A stretch of 64,000 nucleotides of DNA from Mycolicibacillus koreensis (GTDB taxonomy: Bacteria; Actinomycetota; Actinomycetes; Mycobacteriales; Mycobacteriaceae). The stretch covers positions 1-64,000 of the forward strand of contig NZ_NCXO01000010.1 in NCBI RefSeq assembly GCF_002104795.1, written 5' to 3'. Shown here one piece after another: positions 33,756-42,635 of the stretch; the first letter of the stretch is position 1; every line of letters begins with the position of its first letter. The notes under the pieces were generated by a model, which was given only the letters and a program-made list of their open reading frames with translations, was not told the DNA's origin and made no database searches. The position numbers were made by a program, and so were the translations under genes.

Positions 33756-34988
33756 CTACGCCGCAGCCAACATCACGTACTGGGCGGCAAACATGCGTCG
33801 TGCCTCGGTACCGTTTGCCGCGCCGGTCTCGATCACATATTTGTCGTAGTTGCCGACACAGCGCGTCGGATAGAGGTCGGTCTTCTCCGGCTTCAGGCAT
33901 CGTGTGTTCGGCAGGCCGTTGACCGAGTCATCGAGGGTGTAGTTCCGGAAAGCTGTCGAGGAAATCTGGTTGACGAAGTCGTCGGCCACCTGAATCGCCG
34001 CGCTGTCATCGCGGGTCTGGTAGACGGAGCTGCCCGCCTGCACGAACTCGGTCAACCCGACGTCATCGAACAGTTCCTGACTGCGTTTCGGGTTCATCAT
34101 GAAGTGCAGCGCCCCGTGCGGACCGTAGACGCCGGCATTGGGTGACCTGGTGCCCTTCACCACCGGCAGGGTGCGCGCCATCAACCCATTGGGATCGAGC
34201 GGCAGATCGGCGAGCTTGTCGACGGGGGTCGGTGTGAAGTCCTTCAATGCCGCGAGTTGCTTGTCCACCGCGGCGGTCAGCAACTTGACGGCGCCCTCGA
34301 CGTTGCTGTCGCGGTAGGCGGACTCGGCGTAGTACACCAACACATACGGGCCATCGGCCTGATAGCCGAACACCGAACCGCGGCTTCCGGTGTCGGCGCT
34401 GAACGCAGCCAGATCGGGGTGGTCGGGAATCGGGTGGGGGTGCCGCGCCGGGTCCCCGTCCTTCTCATCGTGGTCGGACGCCGCGACCATCGCCTCGACG
34501 GCCGACTTGGCGTCTTCCGGTGTGGCGAACCGGACCACCGCCTCCTTGAGTTTGATCAGACCGTTGGTCTGCGGGGACTGGGCGGAATCCCCGAACCCGG
34601 CGATCAGGCGGTCGCCCGCCAGCTGCTCCCCGATCACCCGGCTGACACCGAGGTCCTCGATGAAGTAGGACGAACCGATGCCGTCGGTGCCGGTGATCAA
34701 CCCGGCGGTATCACCCGAACCGGTCAACGAGGGATCGACTTCGAACGGCACCAACACCACCTCGGCCATTCGACGGGCCTCCGCGCGGGCGCCGTCGTCC
34801 CGGTTTCCTGCCGTGCCCAGGGGTTCGCTCGGCTTCGTCGGGTAGTTCCCGGTGTCCAGCAGGCTGAGGTTGACGTTCTGGTCTGCATACGGGTCACGCA
34901 CCCCGATTCCGGGGTAGACCGTGGTGCAGCCACTGAGCAAAATCATTGATGCCGCCAAGGTGGCCGCACGCGACACGGTGAACCTCAC
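33756..34988 (-). CDS. Lipoprotein, paralogue D of the kinase-cluster family
   Basis: 410 residues, first gene of the seven-gene operon. I chose the GTG at 34988: GAGAGGAAACC lies directly before it and gives a compact signal peptide with lipobox LLSGC (C21). A start at 35051 would add 21 charged residues. Family marks: NYPTKPSEPLG, EARRMAEVVLVPFEV, TPVDKLADLPLDPNGLMART, VYQTRDDSAA, TRCLKPEK and RCVGNYDKYVIE as the cysteine pair, and AAQYVMLAAA. It is the most diverged of the four. It lies 43 bases upstream of the binding-protein-fused kinase. Confidence 0.85.
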   Translation of the reverse strand: MRFTVSRAATLAASMILLSGCTTVYPGIGVRDPYADQNVNLSLLDTGNYPTKPSEPLGTAGNRDDGARAEARRMAEVVLVPFEVDPSLTGSGDTAGLITGTDGIGSSYFIEDLGVSRVIGEQLAGDRLIAGFGDSAQSPQTNGLIKLKEAVVRFATPEDAKSAVEAMVAASDHDEKDGDPARHPHPIPDHPDLAAFSADTGSRGSVFGYQADGPYVLVYYAESAYRDSNVEGAVKLLTAAVDKQLAALKDFTPTPVDKLADLPLDPNGLMARTLPVVKGTRSPNAGVYGPHGALHFMMNPKRSQELFDDVGLTEFVQAGSSVYQTRDDSAAIQVADDFVNQISSTAFRNYTLDDSVNGLPNTRCLKPEKTDLYPTRCVGNYDKYVIETGAANGTEARRMFAAQYVMLAAA

Positions 34989-35187
34989 GGTTTCCTCTCG
35001 ATCGAACTCATCGGACGGGTGTGCAGGATTCCGCTTCCCGGCGGACGTCACCGCTGTGAGAATCTACCCGCCGGTAGCGGGGCGGCGGTACACAAATTCT
35101 CAACAACGTCAGGACGGCGCCGTTCTGCGGGGACGAACAGGCGTTACGGAGTCGGCGCCAGGTCGGGTTTGCTGCTCTACTGAGGCG
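34989..35187. promoter_or_regulatory. Divergent promoter region of the kinase-lipoprotein operon
   Basis: 199 bases between the operon (minus) and the beta-lactamase-fold lipoprotein (plus). It should hold both promoters; I can see no confident hexamers. A small CTACC-CGCC-GGTAG repeat lies near 35065. Confidence 0.35.
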
Positions 35188-36042
35188 GTGACGACACTGA
35201 GGATGAGGCTTCGCGAGCTGCCCGCCGCCGTGCTGCTGATCGGGCTGGTCGCGCTCGGCGGACCGGTCGGCTGCGGCCGCGATGACACCGCGGTCGCCCC
35301 GACCGAAATGTCGCCGCCGCCCGGTTCGGTGGATCTTGCGGGCGACTTCGCCGCGATGCAGGCCGACCTGCCCGCCGGGGCCGTCGGGGTGGCCGTCGTC
35401 GCCGACGGTGCCGAACAGCGCTTCGGTGACTGGTCGTCCGGGGCGGCCTGGTCGACGATCAAGGTGGCGATCTCGGTCGCGGCGCTGCGGGTGGACGCCG
35501 CGGCTGCCAAGCCGTTAGTCGACCGCGCCATCACCGCCTCCGACAACGACGCCGCGATGGCGCTGTGGCAGTTGCTGGGGGACCCCGCCGACGCCGGTGC
35601 GCAGGTCCACGCGGTGCTCGCCGAGGGCGCCAGCGCCGACACCGTGGTGCAGACCCGCCAGGTCTATCCGCCCTACAGCCCGTTCGGGCAGACCCAGTGG
35701 GCGCAGACCGACGCCGCCCGGTTCGCCTTCACGCTGCCGTGCGTGCCCGACGCCGCCCCGGTGCTCGAGCGGATGCGTCACATCAGCGCCGCCCAACAGT
35801 GGGGCCTGGCCGCCGACGACACCCCCAGCAAGGGCGGCTGGGGCCCCGACCGCGACGGCGGCTACCTGGTACGCCAGGTGGCGCTGCTTCCCGCCGCCAC
35901 CGGCACGCTCGGGGTGGCGTTGGCCGCCGACCCCGACGACGGCAGTTTCACCACCGGGGTGGCCATGCTCGACACGCTCGGCGACTGGGTACGCGCCCAC
36001 CGGGACGCCTGGCCGGGTGGGCACTGCACACCCCCGCGGTGA
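35188..36042 (+). CDS. Beta-lactamase-fold serine hydrolase lipoprotein
   Basis: 284 residues. Signal peptide with lipobox GPVGC (C29). Penicillin-recognising motifs in order: S-x-x-K as STIK (S89, K92), SDN (118-120) and K-G-G in PSKGGWG. These are the hallmarks of class A beta-lactamase-like and D,D-peptidase-like enzymes; the SDN in particular fits class A topology. The glutamate of a true class A omega loop is not obvious, so a peptidoglycan role or an inactive relative is as likely as antibiotic hydrolysis. The GTG at 35188 starts the signal peptide. It is followed 27 bases later by a VanX-like peptidase, which supports a cell-wall role. Confidence 0.83.
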   Translation: MTTLRMRLRELPAAVLLIGLVALGGPVGCGRDDTAVAPTEMSPPPGSVDLAGDFAAMQADLPAGAVGVAVVADGAEQRFGDWSSGAAWSTIKVAISVAALRVDAAAAKPLVDRAITASDNDAAMALWQLLGDPADAGAQVHAVLAEGASADTVVQTRQVYPPYSPFGQTQWAQTDAARFAFTLPCVPDAAPVLERMRHISAAQQWGLAADDTPSKGGWGPDRDGGYLVRQVALLPAATGTLGVALAADPDDGSFTTGVAMLDTLGDWVRAHRDAWPGGHCTPPR

Positions 36043-36069
36043 CTCCCGCGATCGCCTACGGTGACAGCC

Positions 36070-36771
36070 ATGGTGCGGGTGATGGTGGCGGTGTTGCTCG
36101 GGGTGCTCGCCGGCGGGGTGTCAGCCTGGCCGGCCCGTGCCGATGTCCCAGCCGATGTCCCGCCGGTGAGCCCCGCCGCGGCCGCCGACGGTCTCGTCGA
36201 CGTGCGCACCGTGGTGGCTGACGCGGTGATCGACCTGCGCTACGCCACGCCCGACAATTTCACCGGGGTGCAGCTGTATCCCGCCGACGCACGTTGTCTG
36301 GTGCACGAGTCGATGGCCCCGGGGCTGGCCACCGCAGCGGCGACGCTGCGCGCCGGCGGTGAGCGGCTGGTGTTCTGGGACTGCTACCGGCCGCACGCGG
36401 TGCAGGTCCGCATGTTCGAGGTGGTGCCCGACCCCGCCTGGGTGGCCCGGCCCGGGTCGGCGGCCCGCAGCCATGAGGCGGGGCGGTCGGTCGACGTCAC
36501 CGTGGCTGCGGTGCACAGCCCCTGCGCGCCGCAGCGCCGCCTCGGCGCGGATCTGTGCCTGCTAGACATGGGCACCGGCTTCGACGACTTCACCCCCCGC
36601 GCCCACGCCGGGGCGACCGACGGTCTCAGCGCCGAGGTGTTGCGCAACCGGGCTCGGCTGGCCGCGGCGATGGAGGCGGGCGGGCTGAGCGTGTACTCGG
36701 GGGAGTGGTGGCACTTCGACGGCCCCGGCGCCGGGGTGGACCGCCCGTTTCTCAGCGCACCGGTCAACTGA
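36070..36771 (+). CDS. Secreted D-Ala-D-Ala dipeptidase, VanX/DdpX family
   Basis: 233 residues with a signal peptide (about 1-24, ending PARA). The M15D metallopeptidase motifs are present: zinc ligands H135 and D142 in SHEAGRSVDVT, LDMGTGFDDF, and GEWWHFDG with catalytic E212 and zinc ligand H215. It cleaves D-Ala-D-Ala dipeptide, probably for wall recycling outside the membrane; vancomycin resistance cannot be inferred without a VanHA set. The start could also be the GTG at 36061. It probably shares a transcript with the beta-lactamase-fold lipoprotein. Confidence 0.92.
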   Translation: MVRVMVAVLLGVLAGGVSAWPARADVPADVPPVSPAAAADGLVDVRTVVADAVIDLRYATPDNFTGVQLYPADARCLVHESMAPGLATAAATLRAGGERLVFWDCYRPHAVQVRMFEVVPDPAWVARPGSAARSHEAGRSVDVTVAAVHSPCAPQRRLGADLCLLDMGTGFDDFTPRAHAGATDGLSAEVLRNRARLAAAMEAGGLSVYSGEWWHFDGPGAGVDRPFLSAPVN

Positions 36772-36816
36772 GCAAAACCGTCCCCACCCCAACGGCGCCC
36801 GCTAAGGTTTGCAGCC

Positions 36817-37257
36817 ATGGCAGTGAAGGATTCCCGCGAAGTCGTCATCGAGGCCTCCCCCGAGGAGATTTTGGCGGTGATCGCCGACGTCGAGTCCACC
36901 CCGACGTGGTCGCCGCAGTATCAGAGTGCGGAAGTACTCGACACCTACGACGACGGTCGGCCCCGGCAGGTCAAGATGACGATCAAGGCCGCCGGCCTCA
37001 CCGATGAACAGGTCGTGGAGTACACCTGGGGAGACAACGAGGTGAGCTGGACGCTGGTGTCGGCCGGGCAACTGAAATCCCAGGACGCCAAATACACCCT
37101 GACCCCGCAGGGGGACAAGACCGGGGTGCGCTTCGACATGGAGATCGACCTGGCGGTCAAACTGCCCGGCTTCCTGGTCAAGCGGACCATGAAGGGCGGC
37201 ATGGAGACCGCGACCGACGGCCTGCGCAAGCAGGTGCTGAAGGTCAAAAAGGGCTGA
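36817..37257 (+). CDS. SRPBCC (polyketide cyclase/START-like) protein
   Basis: 146 residues. The fold signature is a beta strand and helix at the start (SREVVIEASPEEILAVIADVESTPTWSPQYQSAEVLD), a beta sheet forming a hydrophobic cavity, and a C-terminal helix (LPGFLVKRTMKGGMETATDGLRKQVLKVKKG). It binds an unknown lipid-like ligand. It is paralogous to the next gene; together they match the Rv0854/Rv0856/Rv0857 group upstream of dapC-fadA-fadB. No catalytic residue is evident. Confidence 0.9.
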   Translation: MAVKDSREVVIEASPEEILAVIADVESTPTWSPQYQSAEVLDTYDDGRPRQVKMTIKAAGLTDEQVVEYTWGDNEVSWTLVSAGQLKSQDAKYTLTPQGDKTGVRFDMEIDLAVKLPGFLVKRTMKGGMETATDGLRKQVLKVKKG

Positions 37258-37350
37258 CAGCCGAGATTTTCGCCGGCCGTGTCGCGGACCCGGTGACCGG
37301 TTGGCCGCAAACGCGGCCGGCTGCCGCGAAGCGGACTACCGTGGTAGTCG

Positions 37351-37812
37351 ATGGCTGTACGAGCATCCCGTGAGGTGAGCATCGACGCCCCGGTGGACAC
37401 GATCCTGCGGGCGCTGGCCGACGTCGAGTTGTTGACGTCGTGGTCGCCGGTGCACAAGCGCGTCGAGGTCCTCGACACCTACCCCGACGGCCGGCCGCAC
37501 CACGTGCGTGCCACCGTGAAAATCCTCGGGCTGGTCGACAAGGAGATCCTGGAATACCACTGGGGTCCCACCTGGGTGATCTGGGACGCCAAATCCACCT
37601 TCCAGCAGCGGGCCCAGCATGTGGAGTACAACCTGCGTGCCGAGGGCGTGGATCGCACCCGGGTGCGCTTCGACATCACCGTGGAGCCGTCCGGGCCGAT
37701 CCCGGCGTTCATCGTCAAACGCGCCAGCAAACTCGTGTTGGAGACCGCCACCGAGCGGTTGCGCGACCAGGTGATGACCGGGCTGGCCGCCAAACACGCC
37801 GGTGGCGGCTGA
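37351..37812 (+). CDS. SRPBCC (polyketide cyclase/START-like) protein, paralogue
   Basis: 153 residues, the same fold as its upstream neighbour and clearly duplicated from it: REVSIDAPVDTILRALADVELLTSWSPVHKRVEVLDTYPDGRP, and a C-terminal helix IPAFIVKRASKLVLETATERL. It probably binds a lipid or aromatic ligand. There are 93 bases between the two genes. It is convergent with the aminotransferase gene. Confidence 0.9.
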   Translation: MAVRASREVSIDAPVDTILRALADVELLTSWSPVHKRVEVLDTYPDGRPHHVRATVKILGLVDKEILEYHWGPTWVIWDAKSTFQQRAQHVEYNLRAEGVDRTRVRFDITVEPSGPIPAFIVKRASKLVLETATERLRDQVMTGLAAKHAGGG

Positions 37813-37841
37813 CCGGGGCAATACACCCCAGGTCATTAACC

Positions 37842-39014
37842 CTAGCCGCGCAGCGCCGCCAGCCGGTCCAGCCCCTCGGCGATGGTGGCGTCACGTTTGC
37901 AGAACGTGAACCGCACGAGGTGTTTCCACCGGTGGAAATGCGGGGCGTCCGGGTCGCAGAACGCCGCCATCGGAATCGCCGCCACCCCGACCCGTTCGGG
38001 CAGTTCAGCGCAGAATGCGGCTCCGTCGTCGTGGCCCAGCGGGCGCGGATCGGCGCAGAGGAAATAGGTGCCGACGCTGTCGTGCACCGCGAACCCGATC
38101 TGCGCCAGCCCGGCGGCCAACCGGTCGCGGCGGCGCCGGTGCACCCGCCGCTGGTCGGCCACCCAGGCGTCCTCGGTGTTGAGTGCCAACGCCACCGCCG
38201 GCTGAAACGGCGCGCCCGCGGAGTAGCTGAGGTACTGCTTGGCCGCGCGCACCCCGGCCAAAAGATCGGCCGGCCCGCACGCCCAGCCGATCTTCCAGCC
38301 GGTGCAGCTGAACATCTTCGCCGCGCTGGAGATGCTGACGGTGCGCTGCGCCATGCCCGGGAAGGCGGCCAGCGGCCGATGCCGGTGACCGTCGAACACC
38401 AGGTGCTCATAGACCTCGTCGGTGATCACCAGCAGGTCCGCCTCGACCGCCAGCGCGGCCAGCCCGGCCAGTTCGGTCTCGGAGAACACCGCCCCGGTGG
38501 GATTGTGCGGGGAGTTCACGATCAGTGCGCGCGTCGTCGGGGTGAGCGCGGCGCGCAGCGCATCGAGATCGAGGGCGAATCCGGCGCCGTCGGCGACCAT
38601 CGGCACCGCCACCCGCCGGGCGCCGGCCATCGCGATCGCCGGGGAGTAGGAATCGTAGAACGGTTCGATGACCAGCACGTCGCTGCCGGGTTCCACCAGG
38701 CCGATCACCGCGGCCGCGATGGCCTCGGTCGCCCCGACGGTGACCAGAATCTCGGTCTGCGGGTCGTAGTCGATGCCGTAGTGGCGGGAGCGGTGCGCCG
38801 CGATCGCCTCCCGCAACTCCAGGGTGCCCATGCCGGGCGGATACTGGTTGACCCCGCCCGCGATCGCCGCGCGGGCCGCGGCCAGCATCGCCGCCGGGCC
38901 GTCCTCGTCGGGGAAACCCTGGCCGAGGTTGACCGCCCCGACCTGGGCCGCCAGTGCCGACACCTCGGCGAAGATCGTGGTGGCCGTGTAGGGCTGCAGA
39001 CGCGAGACCGTCAT
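37842..39014 (-). CDS. dapC: PLP-dependent aminotransferase, probable N-succinyldiaminopimelate aminotransferase
   Basis: 390 residues, fold type I class I/II aminotransferase. Motifs: NSPHNPTG (167-174), D199 in ITDEVYEHL, the Schiff-base lysine K233 in SISSAAKMFSCTGWKIGW, and a C-terminal arginine in HLVRFTF. In M. tuberculosis the gene beside fadA-fadB is dapC (Rv0858c), which acts in lysine/diaminopimelate synthesis; other aminotransferases of this class look similar, so the substrate is inferred from position. The ATG at 39014 starts the conserved region. A much longer open frame continues upstream antisense to fadA and is not coding. Confidence 0.88.
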   Translation of the reverse strand: MTVSRLQPYTATTIFAEVSALAAQVGAVNLGQGFPDEDGPAAMLAAARAAIAGGVNQYPPGMGTLELREAIAAHRSRHYGIDYDPQTEILVTVGATEAIAAAVIGLVEPGSDVLVIEPFYDSYSPAIAMAGARRVAVPMVADGAGFALDLDALRAALTPTTRALIVNSPHNPTGAVFSETELAGLAALAVEADLLVITDEVYEHLVFDGHRHRPLAAFPGMAQRTVSISSAAKMFSCTGWKIGWACGPADLLAGVRAAKQYLSYSAGAPFQPAVALALNTEDAWVADQRRVHRRRRDRLAAGLAQIGFAVHDSVGTYFLCADPRPLGHDDGAAFCAELPERVGVAAIPMAAFCDPDAPHFHRWKHLVRFTFCKRDATIAEGLDRLAALRG

Positions 39015-39221
39015 GGTCGTCGAGGGTATCGGCACCGGGGCCCCGGGGCTCGCACCACGGCCCGGGGGCTCGTACCCCGGTGCGGGGGCTCGTACCACCG
39101 ACCAACCAACAGGTTGATAGATTGCCCCTGTTAGCCTGGCGAGGCAGGGACTACGCTCCCTCGTACACGGCTCTGCGAAGTGCAACAGCGAGTTCAACAG
39201 CGATTGGAAGAAGAGACGGCC

Positions 39222-40433
39222 ATGTCCGACGAAGCCTTCATCTACGAGGCCATCCGAACCCCGCGCGGCAAGCAGCGAAACGGCTCGCTGACCGAGGTCA
39301 AACCGCTCAACCTGGTGGTCGGGCTGGTGCGCGAGCTGCGCAACCGGTTCCCCGACCTCGACGAGACCCTGATCAGCGACGTCGTCCTCGGGGTGGTCTC
39401 CCCGGTGGGTGACCAGGGTGGGGACATCGCGCGTACCGCGGTGCTCGCCGCCGGGCTGCCCGACACCACCGGCGGGGTGCAGCTCAACCGGTTCTGCGCC
39501 TCCGGGCTCGAGGCGGTCAACATCGCCGCCCAGAAGGTGCGCTCCGGCTGGGACGACCTGGTGCTGGCCGGCGGTGTCGAGTCGATGAGCCGGGTGCCGA
39601 TGGGCTCCGACGGCGGCGCCTGGGCGCTGGACCCGGAGACCAACTACAGCGTCGGTTTCGTGCCGCAGGGCATCGGAGCGGACCTGATCGCCACCATCGA
39701 AGGGTTCTCCCGCGAGGACGTCGACGCCTACGCGCTGAGCAGCCAGCAGAAGGCCGCCGCGGCGTGGTCCGGCGGCTACTTCGCCAAATCGGTGGTGCCG
39801 GTGCGCGACCAGAACGGTCTGGTCGTCCTCGACCACGACGAGCACATGCGCCCGGACTCCACACTGGAGGGCCTCGGCAAGCTCAAGACCGCCTTCGACG
39901 GGATCGGCGAGATGGGCGGGTTCGACGCGGTGGCGCTGCAGAAGTACCACTACGTGGAGAAGATCAACCACGTGCACACCGGGGGTAACAGCTCCGGCAT
40001 CGTCGACGGCGCCGCGCTGGTGCTCGTTGGTAGCGAAAAGGCCGGCACGTCGCAGGGGCTGACCCCGCGGGCGCGGATCGTGGCCACCGCCACCAGCGGT
40101 TCGGACCCGGTCATCATGCTCACCGGTCCGACCCCGGCGACCCGCAAGGTGCTCGACCGTGCCGGACTGACCGTCGATGACATCGACCTGTTCGAGCTGA
40201 ACGAGGCCTTCGCCTCGGTGGTGATGAAGTTCCAGAAGGACCTGAACATCCCCGACGAGAAACTCAACGTCAACGGTGGCGCCATCGCGATGGGCCACCC
40301 GCTGGGCGCCACCGGCGCCATGATCACCGGAACCATGGTCGACGAACTGGAGCGCCGGGGTGCCCGCCGTGCGCTGATCACGTTGTGCGTCGGCGGCGGC
40401 ATGGGCGTGGCCACCATCATTGAGCGAGTCTGA
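39222..40433 (+). CDS. fadA: Acetyl-CoA acetyltransferase (thiolase) FadA
   Basis: 403 residues. Thiolase that cleaves 3-ketoacyl-CoA, the last step of beta-oxidation. Active-site residues: nucleophile C92 in [12 protein letters not shown]359 in MGHPLGATG, and C389 in LCVGGGMG, plus ELNEAFA. The ATG at 39222 follows GAAGAAGAGA. It is directly followed by fadB with 17 bases between, giving the trifunctional-type FadA-FadB complex. Confidence 0.96.
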   Translation: MSDEAFIYEAIRTPRGKQRNGSLTEVKPLNLVVGLVRELRNRFPDLDETLISDVVLGVVSPVGDQGGDIARTAVLAAGLPDTTGGVQLNRFCASGLEAVNIAAQKVRSGWDDLVLAGGVESMSRVPMGSDGGAWALDPETNYSVGFVPQGIGADLIATIEGFSREDVDAYALSSQQKAAAAWSGGYFAKSVVPVRDQNGLVVLDHDEHMRPDSTLEGLGKLKTAFDGIGEMGGFDAVALQKYHYVEKINHVHTGGNSSGIVDGAALVLVGSEKAGTSQGLTPRARIVATATSGSDPVIMLTGPTPATRKVLDRAGLTVDDIDLFELNEAFASVVMKFQKDLNIPDEKLNVNGGAIAMGHPLGATGAMITGTMVDELERRGARRALITLCVGGGMGVATIIERV

Positions 40434-40450
40434 GAGGGTTTCGAACAACA

Positions 40451-42583
40451 ATGGCAGAGAACACCATTCAGTGGGACAAGGATGCCGACGGCATCGTCAC
40501 CCTGACGTTGGACGACCCCACGGGCTCGGCCAACGTCATGAACGAGCACTACACCGAGTCGATGGACAAGGCCGTGGAACGCCTTGTCGCCGAGAAGGAT
40601 TCGATCAGCGGCGTGGTCATCACCAGCGCCAAGAAGACCTTCTTCGCCGGCGGTGACCTCAAGGCGATGATCCAGGTCGGCCCGGACAACGCCCAGCAGG
40701 CGTTCGACCAGGTCGAGCACATCAAGAAGGCGCTGCGCACCCTGGAGACCCTCGGCAAGCCGGTGGTCGCTGCGATCAACGGCGCGGCGCTCGGCGGTGG
40801 GCTGGAGATCGCGCTGGCCTGTCACCGCCGCATCGCCGCCGACGTCAAGGGCAGCCAGCTCGGCCTGCCCGAAGTGACGTTGGGTCTGCTGCCCGGCGGT
40901 GGCGGGGTCACCCGCACCGTGCGCATGTTCGGCATCCAGAAGGCGTTCATGGAGGTGCTCAGCCAGGGCACCCGGTTCAAGCCCGCCAAGGCCAAAGAGA
41001 TCGGCCTGGTCGACGAGCTGGTCGACACCGTCGAGGAGCTGGTGCCCGCGGCCAAGGCCTGGATCAAGGCCAACCCCGACGGTGGCGTGCAGCCGTGGGA
41101 CGCCAAGGGCTACAAGATGCCCGGCGGCACCCCGAGCTCACCCGGGCTGGCGCAGATCCTGCCGTCGTTCCCGGCGTTGCTGAAAAAGCAGCTCAAGGGC
41201 TCCCCGATGCCCGCGCCGCGCGCGATCCTCGACGCCGCCGTCGAGGGCGCTGCGGTGGACTTCGATGCGGCCAGCCGCATCGAGAGCCGCTACTTCACGT
41301 CGCTGGTCACCGGTCAGGTGGCCAAGAACATGATCCAGGCGTTCTTCTTCGACCTGCAGACCATCAACAACGGCGGCAGCCGGCCCGATGGCATCGGACA
41401 GACCCCGATCACGAAGGTCGGTGTGCTCGGCGCGGGCATGATGGGTGCCGGCATCGCCTACGTGTCGGCCAAGGCCGGCTACGAGGTGGTCCTCAAGGAC
41501 GTGTCGCTGGAAGCCGCCCAGAAGGGCAAGGGCTACTCGGAGAAGCTGGAAGAAAAGGCGCTCTCGCGCGGGCGGACCACCGAGGAGAAATCCAAGGCCC
41601 TGCTCGACAAGATCACGCCGACCGCCGACCCGGCCGATTTGGCCGGCGTCGACTTCGTGATCGAAGCCGTCTTCGAGAACCAGGACCTCAAGCACAAGGT
41701 CTTCCAGGAGATCGAGGACGTCGTCGAGCCCAACGCGGTGCTCGGGTCGAACACCTCCACGCTGCCGATCACCGGTCTGGCGACCGGGGTGAAGCGCCAG
41801 GAGGACTTCATCGGGATCCACTTCTTCTCCCCGGTCGACAAGATGCCGCTGGTGGAGATCATCAAGGGGGAGAAGACCTCCGATGAGACGCTGGCGCGGG
41901 TCTTCGACTACGTGCTCGCGATCCGCAAGACCCCGATCGTCGTCAACGACTCGCGCGGCTTCTACACCTCGCGGGTGATCGGCACCTTCATCAACGAGGC
42001 GCTGGCGATGCTCGGTGAGGGTGTGGAGCCGGCCAGCATCGAGCAGGCCGGCAGCCAGGCCGGCTACCCGGCGCCGCCGCTGCAACTCTCCGACGAGCTC
42101 AACCTGGAGTTGATGCACAAGATCGCGGTCGCGACCCGTGAGGGCATCGAGGCAGCCGGGGGCACCTACGAGAAGCAGATGAACGAGATCGTCGTGGAGA
42201 AGATGATCGAGATCGGCCGTCCCTCGCGGCTCAAGGGTGCGGGCTTCTACGAGTACGTCGACGGCAAGCGGGTCGGCCTGTGGCCGGGCCTCAAAGAGGT
42301 GTTCAACAGCGGATCCACCCAGATCCCGCTGCAGGACATGATCGACCGGATGCTGTTCGCCGAGGTGCTCGAGACCCAGAAGTGCCTCGACGAAGGGGTC
42401 CTGACCTCGACCGCCGACGCCAACATCGGCGCCATCATGGGCATCGGGTTTCCGCCGTGGACCGGCGGCACCGCTCAGTACATCGCCGGCTACCCCGGCG
42501 GGCAGGCCGGATTCGTCGCCCGCGCCAAGGAGTTGGCCGCCAAGTACGGCGACCGGTTCACCCCGCCGAGTTCGCTGCTGTAG
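40451..42583 (+). CDS. fadB: Fatty-acid oxidation multifunctional protein FadB
   Basis: 710 residues. The N-terminal enoyl-CoA hydratase domain (about 1-290) has oxyanion-hole segments FFAGGDLKAM and GAALGGGLEIALACHRR. The NAD-dependent 3-hydroxyacyl-CoA dehydrogenase part (about 320-710) has the dinucleotide motif GVLGAGMMGAGIAYVSAKAG and HFFSPVDKMPLVEII. It hydrates and oxidises acyl-CoA intermediates and hands the product to FadA. It matches Rv0860 in size and context. A long perfect hairpin follows the stop codon. Confidence 0.97.
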   Translation: MAENTIQWDKDADGIVTLTLDDPTGSANVMNEHYTESMDKAVERLVAEKDSISGVVITSAKKTFFAGGDLKAMIQVGPDNAQQAFDQVEHIKKALRTLETLGKPVVAAINGAALGGGLEIALACHRRIAADVKGSQLGLPEVTLGLLPGGGGVTRTVRMFGIQKAFMEVLSQGTRFKPAKAKEIGLVDELVDTVEELVPAAKAWIKANPDGGVQPWDAKGYKMPGGTPSSPGLAQILPSFPALLKKQLKGSPMPAPRAILDAAVEGAAVDFDAASRIESRYFTSLVTGQVAKNMIQAFFFDLQTINNGGSRPDGIGQTPITKVGVLGAGMMGAGIAYVSAKAGYEVVLKDVSLEAAQKGKGYSEKLEEKALSRGRTTEEKSKALLDKITPTADPADLAGVDFVIEAVFENQDLKHKVFQEIEDVVEPNAVLGSNTSTLPITGLATGVKRQEDFIGIHFFSPVDKMPLVEIIKGEKTSDETLARVFDYVLAIRKTPIVVNDSRGFYTSRVIGTFINEALAMLGEGVEPASIEQAGSQAGYPAPPLQLSDELNLELMHKIAVATREGIEAAGGTYEKQMNEIVVEKMIEIGRPSRLKGAGFYEYVDGKRVGLWPGLKEVFNSGSTQIPLQDMIDRMLFAEVLETQKCLDEGVLTSTADANIGAIMGIGFPPWTGGTAQYIAGYPGGQAGFVARAKELAAKYGDRFTPPSSLL

Positions 42584-42592
42584 GTACGTTTC

Positions 42593-42635
42593 CCGCAGGA
42601 GTCCCCCAAGCCTGTGGCTTGGGGGACTCCTGCGG
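42593..42635. terminator. Terminator hairpin after fadB (20-bp perfect stem)
   Basis: Arms at 42593-42612 and 42616-42635 are perfectly complementary over 20 bases with a three-base loop, starting nine bases after the fadB stop. No T-run follows, as is common in mycobacteria. The unusually long, fully paired stem could also be a bidirectional block or a repeat-derived element. Confidence 0.8.

Noticed and set aside
35188..36042. Functional class A beta-lactamase
   Set aside because: STIK, SDN and KGG motifs are present, but the omega-loop glutamate needed for efficient hydrolysis is not evident, and it is a lipoprotein paired with a peptidase.
36070..36771. Vancomycin-resistance gene
   Set aside because: VanX-type motifs are present but no vanH, vanA ligase or VanRS pair lies nearby, and the protein is exported; a wall-recycling role is more likely.
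39015..40451. Upstream extension of the aminotransferase frame antisense to fadA
   Set aside because: The conserved aminotransferase begins at the ATG at 39014; the rest is the mirror image of fadA.
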